Source: Planctomycetaceae bacterium
GTDB lineage: Bacteria; Planctomycetota; Planctomycetia; Pirellulales; Thermoguttaceae
DNA: 47,675 bases
Assembly (NCBI GenBank): GCA_031267635.1
Contig: JAIRYX010000232.1
Location: forward strand, 1 to 47,675
Direction: 5' to 3'
The notes beneath the pieces are model-generated. The model had not been told where the DNA came from and did no database searches. It saw only the letters and a list, made by a program, of their open reading frames with translations. Position 1 is the stretch's first letter; each line of letters begins with the position of its first letter. Both the position numbers and the translations under genes were made by a program. Positions 28,449-38,571 of this stretch are shown here, one piece after another.

Positions 28449-31400
28449 ATGTGGCGTGATTCTTTTTTTCAATTCTTTTTCGGTAAAAAAACAAAGACGT
28501 CCGCGGGATATAAGAGAGCGATGCGAAAATCTTTGATGGTCGAATCGTTGGAAGAGCGGCATTTATTGAACGTTGCATTTGAATCGCTTGCAACGGACGA
28601 CGGTAATACTTATAATTACCAGCCGGTTTTAACCGATCCTGTGCAGCCCGCTTTTTCCGGTTCTATTCAATCGGTTCTGTCGGCAGATTTCAATAACGAC
28701 GGCAAAGCCGACATTATGACCATTGATAAATCTGGAGGAAAAGCATACATTTATTTGAACAATGGAAGCACAACAAATGCGTTTTCCTATGAAGACAGAT
28801 ATATTGTTTTCCCTTCCTCTGGAAATAGCGTATTAGGATTGCAAAACTCGGTTGTTGGTCACTTGAACAACAACGCGAACACAGATAGAGCGGATTTAGT
28901 TACTGTTTACGAAAGAGACTCTCAACTCTATATTGAAACTTTTCTTGGAAACAAGCTGGGCGGGTTTTCTTTTTCTACGCTGACTCAAAGTAGTTATAAT
29001 CTTTTACAGTTTCTTCCATCAGCAATTCCAACAGGCGGACTCTCTCTGTTTGAGGTGGATAACGTGGAATTGTTCGACTTCGACGCCGATGGAAACAATG
29101 ATCTGGCATGTCAAGTCACTTATACAGTCCTCAATGGAGGTAACAACGTATATACGACAGGATACATGTACCTTGTTTTGAAAGGAAATGGAACAGGAGC
29201 ATTCAACACTCCTGTCGTTATTAACACGTCCTCAATCAATACCCCTTATGCTTACGGCGACGTGACGGGAGATTCCAAACCGGAGTTAATCACTCTTTCA
29301 CCTTCCGATAATACGCGATTGGCATTCTATACGGTGAACGGAACGACGCCAACGCTTTTAGGAACAACGTCGGCTTTTACCAAGCCGATTTTAAATTCCA
29401 ATGTTTTTTTGAAGCAGACCGATACGGACGATAAATTGGAAATCATCACGCAACATCAAGAAGGAAACTCATATTATATCGGTGTGACGAATGTCAGTTC
29501 TTCTACATCATCCGTGACCGCTTATTATCAAACCAAAATCTATCCGGCATATATCACAACAGGCGATTTTAATAACGACGGCAAGATAGATATTTTCGTT
29601 TCCGACGGCGAACTCTATCAAACGCTACTAGGAACAGGAAACGGTTTTTCCGAAACTGGAGAAGTGATTATTCCCAATGCGGAATTTTTTACTTCGTATG
29701 TTGCCGATTTTGACGGCGACGGTGAAAATGATGTTCTGGCTGTCGGAAAGAAATTTGCTATGTTGATTCCGGGAGATACGGCAAAATCACCTTCGATTGT
29801 GGTGAATTTCGTAGAAAAGGGAATCACTCCCCAAGACGTCGGTTTTGGGGATTTCAACAACGATGGAAAAGTCGATATTGCCGTCTTGTCCGATAAAAAG
29901 AACGAAGTTTTTGTCTTTTCCAATAATACCGGATCTAACAGCGTCTCATTCAATCAAACTCCAACCGTTTTGAACGTAACATACGGCAAAAAATTACTGG
30001 TTGCCAATTTTGATAACACATTCGGGGACGATCTTGTTGTTGTTGGCGGATCGGATAGTAATGGCAGAAGCCCGAATTTGCAAACATTCCTTGCGCAGCA
30101 AAATGGTCTTGTTTCTAGTAACATCATCGTTTCGACATTGCCGACGGGAAGTTATGACGCTTTCGCAATCGGGCAATTGGATAGCGATGGTTATTTAGAT
30201 ATCGTCGCTATTCATAACGATTCCCCTGCTTATGTGGTTTTGAAAAATGATCGGCAAGGCGGATTTGCAGCATCTCCGGCAATGGGAAGCGGGAATGTCA
30301 ATATTCCAAATTCGACGGGAATGAAATTGACAGGCGTGGCGGTTGGCGACGTTACCAATGATGCTCAACAAGATATTGTCATTTTGAACTCCGGCAACAA
30401 TGAAATCATTATCATTCCGCAATCGACGGACGGTATCTTCAATGTCGGTCAAGCACGGAAAATAAGTTATTCCGGTACAGCGTTATCGGAAGGGACTTGT
30501 TTTAATCTAGCAATCGCGGATTTCAATTCGGATGGTTATAATGATGTTTTGATAGGAAGTCTTGATTCAGGCGATGGAACGAACAGAGTACGTCAATTCC
30601 GCGTTTTGGAAAATAATCCCGCTAATCCGGGAGCCGCGTTTTTGTCCAATACAAATTTTCAAAATATTGGCGAATTCAAAGGGATTACGACTTCCGGTTC
30701 ATTGTATTATCATGTGGCAACGGTTGATAATAATGGAACCCCGGACGTTGTGATTGTCGGCGGTAATACGGTTGTTAAATACATCAATACGAATAAAGCC
30801 GGTGCGCAAGTCGGCACGGTAACGCTTGTTATACGCGATTATAATTCAAATATCGTTAATATCGAAACCGCGAATTTAAGCACGTTGTCAAACCGATTGA
30901 CCTTTATTGACGAATGGTCAAATTTTTATGTCGAAATATGGGCGAACTCCGATTCTTCTGCGGGAATTTCCGAATACAATGTCGCGTTGAATTTTAACGC
31001 CGATGTGTTTGACGTGCGCAGCGTAACGGCATCTTCCGCATTTTCTCAAAATTTCACGCAAACGCAATCCGTCGGAAAAATTGTTCTTTCCGGGAAAATT
31101 TCCAATTCGGTATCAGGAGCGCAAGGCGATAATACGAACGTTCTATTGGCGCGAGTTGCTTTTATGCCGGCGTCAGGAAGCGGAAAAGGCGTTGCTGTTC
31201 CATTGAATGACAAAGGCGTCGCGATTCAGCCCATTTCCAATGGCTTTTCTGTTGACGTCAATACTTCTTCGTTAAAACTCACAACGGCACAATCCGGCAA
31301 ACCGACGGCAGGAACATCGCCAAATGTAACGCCGTTATATCCGGTGATGTTTGATTCTAATGATGATGGAGTGATCAATGTCAATGATTTCTTAACGTTT

Positions 31401-31862
31401 CTTAAAACATATAATAAATCGACAACAGATACAACCGCTTCAGTCAACACGAAATTATTTGATTACAATTTTGATAGTATCGTCAATGTTAATGATTTTT
31501 TAGATTTTCTGAAAAATTATAACAAATCCCGAACAGATGCAATCAATAATCCGTCTTCCAATTATATTACTTATACGGATGCCGCTAAAAATTATTTTGT
31601 TTCTACGTCCATTCCGGCGGTGCAGCAAGCGGCGTTGTCAATGGCGATGACTTCGTTTTCCGCACCAATGGCGGCAGAGTCGGTTTTTGACGAACCGATA
31701 GAAGCGTTAGATACGCCGTTGTCTGCATCGGCGAACACACAAGATCAAGCGTTGCTGGCGTATGTCGATTCGCAAAAATCTTCCTCCGATAATGATTTTG
31801 ACGTCAACGATTTGAGTAAAGCGGCGGAAATCGAACAGCTTATCGCGGAAGGAAAATTATAA
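28449..31862 (+). CDS. Surface protein with FG-GAP/VCBS repeats, cohesin-like module and dockerin
   Basis: 'VESLEERHLLNV'; repeated 'ADFNNDGKADI', 'GDFNNDGKIDIFV', 'ADFDGDGENDVLAV'; 'DSNDDGVINVNDFLTFL...DYNFDSIVNVNDFLDFL'. Confidence 0.9.
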   Translation: MWRDSFFQFFFGKKTKTSAGYKRAMRKSLMVESLEERHLLNVAFESLATDDGNTYNYQPVLTDPVQPAFSGSIQSVLSADFNNDGKADIMTIDKSGGKAYIYLNNGSTTNAFSYEDRYIVFPSSGNSVLGLQNSVVGHLNNNANTDRADLVTVYERDSQLYIETFLGNKLGGFSFSTLTQSSYNLLQFLPSAIPTGGLSLFEVDNVELFDFDADGNNDLACQVTYTVLNGGNNVYTTGYMYLVLKGNGTGAFNTPVVINTSSINTPYAYGDVTGDSKPELITLSPSDNTRLAFYTVNGTTPTLLGTTSAFTKPILNSNVFLKQTDTDDKLEIITQHQEGNSYYIGVTNVSSSTSSVTAYYQTKIYPAYITTGDFNNDGKIDIFVSDGELYQTLLGTGNGFSETGEVIIPNAEFFTSYVADFDGDGENDVLAVGKKFAMLIPGDTAKSPSIVVNFVEKGITPQDVGFGDFNNDGKVDIAVLSDKKNEVFVFSNNTGSNSVSFNQTPTVLNVTYGKKLLVANFDNTFGDDLVVVGGSDSNGRSPNLQTFLAQQNGLVSSNIIVSTLPTGSYDAFAIGQLDSDGYLDIVAIHNDSPAYVVLKNDRQGGFAASPAMGSGNVNIPNSTGMKLTGVAVGDVTNDAQQDIVILNSGNNEIIIIPQSTDGIFNVGQARKISYSGTALSEGTCFNLAIADFNSDGYNDVLIGSLDSGDGTNRVRQFRVLENNPANPGAAFLSNTNFQNIGEFKGITTSGSLYYHVATVDNNGTPDVVIVGGNTVVKYINTNKAGAQVGTVTLVIRDYNSNIVNIETANLSTLSNRLTFIDEWSNFYVEIWANSDSSAGISEYNVALNFNADVFDVRSVTASSAFSQNFTQTQSVGKIVLSGKISNSVSGAQGDNTNVLLARVAFMPASGSGKGVAVPLNDKGVAIQPISNGFSVDVNTSSLKLTTAQSGKPTAGTSPNVTPLYPVMFDSNDDGVINVNDFLTFLKTYNKSTTDTTASVNTKLFDYNFDSIVNVNDFLDFLKNYNKSRTDAINNPSSNYITYTDAAKNYFVSTSIPAVQQAALSMAMTSFSAPMAAESVFDEPIEALDTPLSASANTQDQALLAYVDSQKSSSDNDFDVNDLSKAAEIEQLIAEGKL

Positions 31863-31868
31863 ACTGAT

Positions 31869-31889
31869 CGAGAGTTTACTTATCTCTCG
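31869..31889. terminator. Short hairpin at convergent gene ends
   Basis: cgagag tttacttat ctctcg between convergent stops. Confidence 0.35.
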
Positions 31890-33768
31890 TAATTTTCCGT
31901 TTTCCAAGCCGCTGGTCGAGTTGATCGGCGGTTTCTCGGAGGAGGCGGGTTTGTGACGAAATATCATCTAGTTCCGCGCGGAATTTTTCAAGCGACCGGG
32001 CTTCGCGGCGCACGTCAGTAAAAAGCGAATCCAATACAAATTCGCGGATTAAACTGTCCACTGTTTCACGGATTTGCTCTTCCAATCCGCGGCGCACAAG
32101 ATGCAAAAAGACCGTCAATAAAATAATACTGATTACTACGCCAAGAAACAGCGCGGTCAGATAATACTCGGTTCCCTGGTAATTCGGCGACGGCTTAAAC
32201 CACGTTTCATAGAAAAACGCTTTTGCCGGACCGTAAAAAACAGCGATAATAAACACGCTCAAAACCGCTTCAAAAATAAGACGCAGCCAAACCGTCACAT
32301 ACCGTTTCGCGAGCTTCCCGCACACGTCATGCACCTTGCCCGATAAACCGGCAATAAAATAGCGTCCCGCATTATTCGCATCGCGAACAATCGTTTCTTT
32401 TGTGCACAGTTCCTCCGGCAAGCCCGCCTGACTGAGATAGCCGGGCAGACTCAACGCCGGCTTTTGAAGTTCAATCATATCCCAGCAAACCAAACCATTA
32501 ATATGGTCGAGCGGTCCGGCGTGAGACGTTCCGTCATAGTAAACCGGCTGCGTTTGCGGCGAAACCGGTTCGAGCGGCGTATTGTCTTCTTTATGAGAAG
32601 CATGCCGACTGCCGAATCCCGTACCGGTAACAATCTCCGCAGCTTTTCCCATCGCCAGTCCCATAATGGAGCGATTACGGAACGACGCCAGAAAACCTGC
32701 GGCGTCGCATAACAAAAGATACAACCGCAACACCATCGAAAATGGACTGAACCACCATCGCGACGAAACCTCGTTAATCAGTTGCGACTCCCAGAGCCGC
32801 CGATCCTGACGCAATTCCGACTGCATCTTTTCCGACAACTTCTCTCCAAGTTTCTGACGCTCCGATTGGATTTCCGCTTGAAGCTTTTCGATAGACGCCC
32901 AGTGCTGACGCAAATCTTCACGGCATTGCTCTATGACCATTTCGGCGCGGTCAACATAGTTTGCCTCACGAATACGGATCGCCGTTTCTTCCGACAGTTC
33001 TTTTGTCAAAAGCGAATACAGCTCCGCAAAGTCTCCGGTCGGAGATTCGCCTTGATGTTGTTGTTCCAATGCGGCTAACGAATCGACAAAATAAATGTCC
33101 CCGATCTCATAATGTTTTTGCAAAACCGCCGCCCAATCCGAACGGACGTCATCGTCGTTTCCGGCGTGAGTTTGCACAAAGACAAGTCTTGCTCCGGGCG
33201 CGGCTTTTGCCAATTCGTCGAGAACGTCGTGATCGCGGTACTTCTGTTGCGTTCCCGTAACAAGGAGCACGTCGCAACACGGTACGGCGTTCCGCAATTT
33301 CGCCAGATTCGACGTTTCATCGTCAGCGTTTTCCGTTGTATCGGGATCAGGGCAATCAAGCAAAACCAGCCGATCCAGCGCGGGAGAATCGCAAAAGACA
33401 ATCGAAATCGCCGACGTATTGATTCCCCATTCTTTCGGCTGAAGATTCGGGCGGCAAAGGAGCGTCGGTTGATTCGTTGTCGGACGAATGTCGCCGGTTG
33501 ACACGACATTTTGTCCAAGCAAAGCGTTTACGAGCGAGCTTTTTCCGGTGCCGGTTCCGCCGAGCAAAGCCGCAATAATCGGCATTCCAAGCCGCCGCCG
33601 TTGATCCGCTGTCCGGCGAGCAAAATCGTCGGTTCGCCGCCGACAACGTTGAGCAACGCTCCATTCCGGCGCCAAAATCCCCCAATGTTCGAGCCGGTCG
33701 CCGAGCAGAGCGGATTGAATCCAGTGATTTTGCGGATGGTTTTGTGGTTCGGGAAATAACGATTCCAT
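31876..33768 (-). CDS. Membrane-anchored P-loop GTPase (dynamin-like/50S-binding GTPase-like)
   Basis: 'IIAALLGGTGTGKSSLVNALLG', 'TTNQPTLLC', 'LVLLDCPDPDTTENADDET'; two hydrophobic helices near the C-terminus. Confidence 0.82.
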   Translation of the reverse strand: MESLFPEPQNHPQNHWIQSALLGDRLEHWGILAPEWSVAQRCRRRTDDFARRTADQRRRLGMPIIAALLGGTGTGKSSLVNALLGQNVVSTGDIRPTTNQPTLLCRPNLQPKEWGINTSAISIVFCDSPALDRLVLLDCPDPDTTENADDETSNLAKLRNAVPCCDVLLVTGTQQKYRDHDVLDELAKAAPGARLVFVQTHAGNDDDVRSDWAAVLQKHYEIGDIYFVDSLAALEQQHQGESPTGDFAELYSLLTKELSEETAIRIREANYVDRAEMVIEQCREDLRQHWASIEKLQAEIQSERQKLGEKLSEKMQSELRQDRRLWESQLINEVSSRWWFSPFSMVLRLYLLLCDAAGFLASFRNRSIMGLAMGKAAEIVTGTGFGSRHASHKEDNTPLEPVSPQTQPVYYDGTSHAGPLDHINGLVCWDMIELQKPALSLPGYLSQAGLPEELCTKETIVRDANNAGRYFIAGLSGKVHDVCGKLAKRYVTVWLRLIFEAVLSVFIIAVFYGPAKAFFYETWFKPSPNYQGTEYYLTALFLGVVISIILLTVFLHLVRRGLEEQIRETVDSLIREFVLDSLFTDVRREARSLEKFRAELDDISSQTRLLRETADQLDQRLGKRKITRDK

Positions 33769-33990
33769 TGTTTTTGCTCTTTTGATTCTTTCGGGAGAAA
33801 TTGAAAAACCACTTTACTATACCACATTTCCTCGAAAATTGCCAATCGCACAAGAGACAACCAGAGCAGACGCAAACAACAGACGCTCTTGCGATTCAAG
33901 GGACAAAAGAGACTTGAGGGGCTTTGGGAACAGAATAAGGTTCTTGAGTAGGGGCAAAAAATCTTCGGCTCTTGATTTTTCAGAAAATTG

Positions 33991-34309
33991 ACCATGTTTT
34001 TTGGACGATTTACCGTGCTTTTCGGAAAATACACCGTGTTTTTCAGACGATTTACCGTATTTTTCGGATGATTTACCATGTTTTTCGGAAAATTTACCGT
34101 GTTTTTCAGACGATTTACCGTGCTTTTCGGAAAATACACCGTGTTTTTCAGACGATTTACCGTATTTTTCGGACGATTTACCATGCTTTTCGGAAAATTT
34201 ACCGTGTTTTTCGGACGATTTACCATGTTTTTCGGAAAATACACCGTGTTTTTCGGACGATTTACTATGTTTTTCGGACGATTTACCGTGCTTTTCAGAA
34301 AATACACCG
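33991..34309. repeat. 21-bp tandem array, about 15 copies
   Basis: accatgtttttcggacgattt / accgtgcttttcggaaaatac variants. Confidence 0.95.
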
Positions 34310-34350
34310 TCCCCAGAGTCCCTAAAGCCCCTTTTGTCACTTAATCAACC

Positions 34351-34676
34351 GAAAGTTCCGTTCCCAAGAACGAAAGTTCCGCAGACAAGAACGAAAGTTC
34401 CGTTCCCAAGAACGAAAGTTCCGCAGACAAGAACGAAAGTTCCGTTCCCAAGAACGAAAGTTCCGCAGACAAGAACGGAAGTTCCGTTCCCAAGAACGAA
34501 AGTTCCGCAGACAAGAACGGAAGTTCCGTTCCCAAGAACGAAGGTTCCGCAGACAAGAACGGAAGTTCCGTTCCCAAGAACGGAAGTTCCGCAGACAAGA
34601 ACGAAGGTTCCGTTCCCAAGAACGAAAGTTCCGCAGACAAGAACGGAAGTTCCGTTCCCAAGAACGAGAGTTCCGT
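34351..34676. repeat. 21-bp tandem array (42-bp higher-order), about 15 copies
   Basis: gttccgttcccaagaacgaaa / gttccgcagacaagaacgaaa alternating. Confidence 0.95.
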
Positions 34677-35004
34677 TGGGAGAAGGAATTGTTAGGGTTT
34701 TAGGGATTTTGGGGACGGTGAAATTCCCCGAAAGTCGCTCCAAAGTATTGGAAACAAAGGACTTGTGGAATAAAGTAAAATTCCTGAAAATAGATCCTTC
34801 TTTCCTCATGATTTCATTTACCCCAAAAGTTCCGGCTGTCCCAATTGTCTCTTTGAAACATGAGGGCGATTAGGCGGTTCTAGAGCTTTGGGTAAAGTTT
34901 TCAATAAAAGAGCCGCTGCGTATTGATTTTTTACGACGCGGACGTAAGCCGGAAAGTCGGCGACCGGCATTTCGAACGTTCTTCCGAACGTTCTTCCGCC
35001 GATT

Positions 35005-37194
35005 TTATTTTTTCCTGCGTGCGGAAGGATCGTCGCAAGCTGCGAGGAATACTTGCATCGAGAGGGATTCCAGCGTCAGCGGTTTGTTGACGTTGACCGA
35101 CGGACCATTGAGATTCGGATAAATGTCTTTCGGCGATAACGCGGCTGTGTCGAGAAAAAGCTGCCATCGGAATTTTTTCGCCGCGTCGGGGAATCGAAAT
35201 TCCTGCGGTTCTGTTCCGGCGTGACACATCATCAACACATGCCGCAACGACGGCGTGTTTTCTTCCGCGTTTTGCATCGCTGCAAGCAAACAGATTAAGC
35301 TGCGTTCCAATCCATTTCCCCAATTCACGTTCCCGCCGGACGGTCCATACCAACTGACGTCGGGAAGGCGTCCCTCTTTCGGCGGGCGTCCGGTCAAAAA
35401 ATGGCGTTGACGCACCACAGGTTCTTTTCGCCGGAACATAATCAAAGAATGGCAAAACCGCAAAATATCTTCGTGCTTTCGCGGTAATTTCCAATCGAAC
35501 CACGAAAGAATGTTATTCTGACAGTAAGCGTTGTTATTGCCCCGTTGCGTTCTGCGGCATTCGTCTCCGGCGACGAGCATCGGAACGCCTTGGCTTAATA
35601 AGAGCGTTGCCAACATGTTTTTCACCTGCCGATTTCGCGCGGCTTCCACGTCGCGTTTCCAGGTCGGACCTTCTACGCCGTAATTGCAGCTATAATTATT
35701 GTTGTCTCCGTCGCGGTTATTTTCGCCGTTTGCCTCGTTATGCTTGCCGTTGTAACTGACCAAATCGTTCAGCGTAAATCCGTCGTGCGAGGTAATCAAA
35801 TTGATGCTGCAAAACGGCGACCGGTTATTATGCTGGTACAAGTCGCTTGAACCGGACAGCCGCGTCGCCATCGCTCCGGTCATGTACGGATCGCACCGCC
35901 AGAATTTTCGTATGTCGTCGCGGTATTTCCCATTCCACTCCGCCCACCGCCGATTGCCGAAAGATCCGACTTGATACGCTCCCGCCGCGTCCCATGCCTC
36001 GGCAATAATCTTCGTGTCCGCCAAAAGCGGGTCTTCTTGAATCGTTTCCACTGTCGGCGGGTTAGGAATAATGTTTCCTGATTGATCACGGCTGAAAATG
36101 GACGCAAGATCAAATCGAAAACCGTCAATATGATAATTATGAACCCAATGCCGCAAGCTGTTGAAAATCATCTCGCGTACAATGGGGTGGTTCCCGTTGA
36201 CGGTATTGCCGCAACCGGAATAATTTTTGTAATACATGCCGTGTTCCAACATGTAATACACTCGATTTTCGAGTCCCTTGAGACTGAGCGTCGGACCGTG
36301 TTCGTTTCCTTCGCAGGTATGATTGTAAACGACGTCGAGAATGACTTCGATTTCCGCCTGATGCAACGCCCGCACCATTTCCTTAAATTCGCGGACTTGC
36401 GCTCCCGGCTCGCCGCCGCTTGCGTAACCGCGATGCGGCGAGAAAAACGCCATCGTGTCGTATCCCCAGTAATTCGCGTTGACTTTCTTTTGCCCGTTTG
36501 TGTCGAGAATCGGAAACTCGTGAATCGGCATCAGCTCCACCGCCGTCACGCCGAGCGATTGCAAATACGGAATCTTTTCAATAACGCCGAGGTACGTTCC
36601 AGGATGTTTGACGCCGCTGTTTTTCGACTGCGTGAATCCGTGAACGTGCATTTCATAAATGATTGTTTCGGAAAGATCGCGCTTGATATGGCGGTCGTCG
36701 TGCCAATTGAAATTATCATCGTCAATCACTACGCATTTCGGCGGACGCAAAACGCCGTCAATCGACGGCGGCAGAAAATCTCCGGCAAGAGCTTTCGCGT
36801 AAGGATCAATGAGGCGAGCTTTTCCGTCGAACCGTTGTCCTTCCTGCGGATTGAAAGGACCGTCGGCTTGATAATGGTATAATTGTCCCGCGCCGATTCC
36901 CGACACAAAAATACTCCAAACGTCTCCCCAACGATTTTCCTCACGGTCAAACGCGATAATTTCCGACGGATCAGAATCGTTCACGTCATCGTAAAGCAGT
37001 AATTTCATGGAGGTTGCAGAGCGGCTCATGACGACAAACTGCACGCCGTTCTCACGAAGGATCGCTCCGTAAGGCAGAGAGTATGTAAATCGTAACGCAT
37101 GGGGACGCTCGAACATTCCTGAATGTTCCCAGTGAGGATTATTTGCCAAAATAATTGTATTGCCTGTCGAATAAGTCTGCTGTTCTGTGGACAT
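35005..37194 (-). CDS. glgX: Glycogen debranching enzyme GlgX / isoamylase-type
   Basis: 'GAILRENGVQFVVMSRSATSMKLLLYDD', 'AVELMPIHEFP', 'VILDVVYNHTCEGNEHGPTLSLKGLENRVYYML', 'DGFRFDLASIF', 'LITSHDGFTLNDLVSYN'; ORF start 37212, alternative ATG 37194. Confidence 0.92.
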   Translation of the reverse strand: MSTEQQTYSTGNTIILANNPHWEHSGMFERPHALRFTYSLPYGAILRENGVQFVVMSRSATSMKLLLYDDVNDSDPSEIIAFDREENRWGDVWSIFVSGIGAGQLYHYQADGPFNPQEGQRFDGKARLIDPYAKALAGDFLPPSIDGVLRPPKCVVIDDDNFNWHDDRHIKRDLSETIIYEMHVHGFTQSKNSGVKHPGTYLGVIEKIPYLQSLGVTAVELMPIHEFPILDTNGQKKVNANYWGYDTMAFFSPHRGYASGGEPGAQVREFKEMVRALHQAEIEVILDVVYNHTCEGNEHGPTLSLKGLENRVYYMLEHGMYYKNYSGCGNTVNGNHPIVREMIFNSLRHWVHNYHIDGFRFDLASIFSRDQSGNIIPNPPTVETIQEDPLLADTKIIAEAWDAAGAYQVGSFGNRRWAEWNGKYRDDIRKFWRCDPYMTGAMATRLSGSSDLYQHNNRSPFCSINLITSHDGFTLNDLVSYNGKHNEANGENNRDGDNNNYSCNYGVEGPTWKRDVEAARNRQVKNMLATLLLSQGVPMLVAGDECRRTQRGNNNAYCQNNILSWFDWKLPRKHEDILRFCHSLIMFRRKEPVVRQRHFLTGRPPKEGRLPDVSWYGPSGGNVNWGNGLERSLICLLAAMQNAEENTPSLRHVLMMCHAGTEPQEFRFPDAAKKFRWQLFLDTAALSPKDIYPNLNGPSVNVNKPLTLESLSMQVFLAACDDPSARRKK

Positions 37195-37513
37195 AAATCC
37201 CGATATGTTCAAGTGACAATGATTATTCTTCTGAAAATTTTATTAAAACAATAATTTATTCGGAAAACAATCATACTTGAATTTAACTTATGATAAATAG
37301 GTGATGGTAAATATTTTAGAAAAACAAGTAAAAAAGTATAGGAAACTCTCAACTCAATTTCAAAATAACGCTAAAAGATGTATTCGTACATCTCGACTAT
37401 CGGCGACCAAAACTCCAAGAGAAACATTTTCCGATGTATCCCAAAAACGATCCTTGCGATTTCTCTCACCGGAATAATGCAAAAAATAAAGATAATCGGC
37501 ACAAGCAGGGTTT

Positions 37514-38482
37514 CTATGGAACAGGATCGTACACAAACAAAACGGATTCCCCTAAAGAGAGCGACTGACCGGATTTTGCACGAAGTACCATTGTGTTTGC
37601 GGTAAATGTTATTTTTTGAGCGGAACGTTGTGTTGTACAACATTTTTGAGCGATACTTTTGAACAACTCAAGTAATCTTTGAATGGAAAAATTCGGCGTG
37701 TGGCATGTCAATAAAATAAAGCAAGCTCGTTCAAAATCCAGCAACGAAAAACAATCCGTCAATAATTCCGGCAGATATTTCGATAATCGCCAGATTTCTC
37801 CATGCGTACCATGACCGTAACTCGGCGGATCAAGGATAACGCCGTGATATTTATTTTCTCGCTTTAATTCTCGGCGTACAAATTTTTGAGCGTCTTCAAC
37901 AATCCATCGTATGAAATTTTGCGGTATTTGAGAGATTTCAGCGTTTTTTATTGCCCAAACGACAATATTTTTTGCAGCGTCAACATGAGTAACTTCAGCA
38001 TTCCCCAACGCCGCAGCCATTGTGCTTCCTCCGGTATAAGCAAACAGATTCAAAACTTTGAGCGAAACTTGTTGCGGCAAAAATGATTGAGAAATTTTTC
38101 TGCAAAGATTTTGGATTGTATTCCAGTTTTCTCTTTGTTCGGGAAATAATCCAATATGACCAAACGGCGTACTACGCAATTCAAACGAGAATCCATTTAA
38201 CGTGGTGATTTTCCAATCCGTTTCTACCAAATGTTCTACAGAATCCGTAAGGAATTTTTTTCCAAAATCTGTTTTTGGCAACCAAAATCCGCGCTCGGCA
38301 GATAAATTTGAGGATGTTTTTTGATCAATAATAAAAATAGCGTCCGCTTGTTGCCAAAACATTGAAGACGTTTTCGGAAAATTTGCGGACGGGCAATAAC
38401 GATCTAATATAATTTTATCAAACCTTTCAAGGCGTCTGTTTTCTCCAAAGTCAAGCGGCTCATATTGATCTTGTACGCACAT
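37514..38482 (-). CDS. Class I SAM-dependent (rRNA) methyltransferase, RlmI-like
   Basis: 'KVLNLFAYTGGSTMAAALGNAEVTHVDAAKNIVVWAIKNAE', 'YHGVILDPPSYGHG'. Confidence 0.82.
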   Translation of the reverse strand: MCVQDQYEPLDFGENRRLERFDKIILDRYCPSANFPKTSSMFWQQADAIFIIDQKTSSNLSAERGFWLPKTDFGKKFLTDSVEHLVETDWKITTLNGFSFELRSTPFGHIGLFPEQRENWNTIQNLCRKISQSFLPQQVSLKVLNLFAYTGGSTMAAALGNAEVTHVDAAKNIVVWAIKNAEISQIPQNFIRWIVEDAQKFVRRELKRENKYHGVILDPPSYGHGTHGEIWRLSKYLPELLTDCFSLLDFERACFILLTCHTPNFSIQRLLELFKSIAQKCCTTQRSAQKITFTANTMVLRAKSGQSLSLGESVLFVYDPVP

Positions 38483-38571
38483 GAAAAAACATTACTCAAA
38501 GTGTATTCAACTACATGCTATTATTGACGCCATTTTCCGTAAAATCCGCAAAATGTATAATTATTTAGAAA

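Noticed and set aside
33075-33853. ORFs overlapping the GTPase gene (33075..33518, 33356..33853 on -)
   Set aside because: Alternative frames of a gene with clear GTPase motifs.
33528-34873. Long repetitive ORFs on both strands (e.g. 34001..34873 +, 33528..34340 -, 34345..34809 -)
   Set aside because: A 21-bp unit is a multiple of 3, so any stop-free unit gives open frames across the array; no start context or homology.
36082-36882. 266-aa + strand ORF
   Set aside because: Antisense to the strongly supported glgX gene; no recognisable domain.
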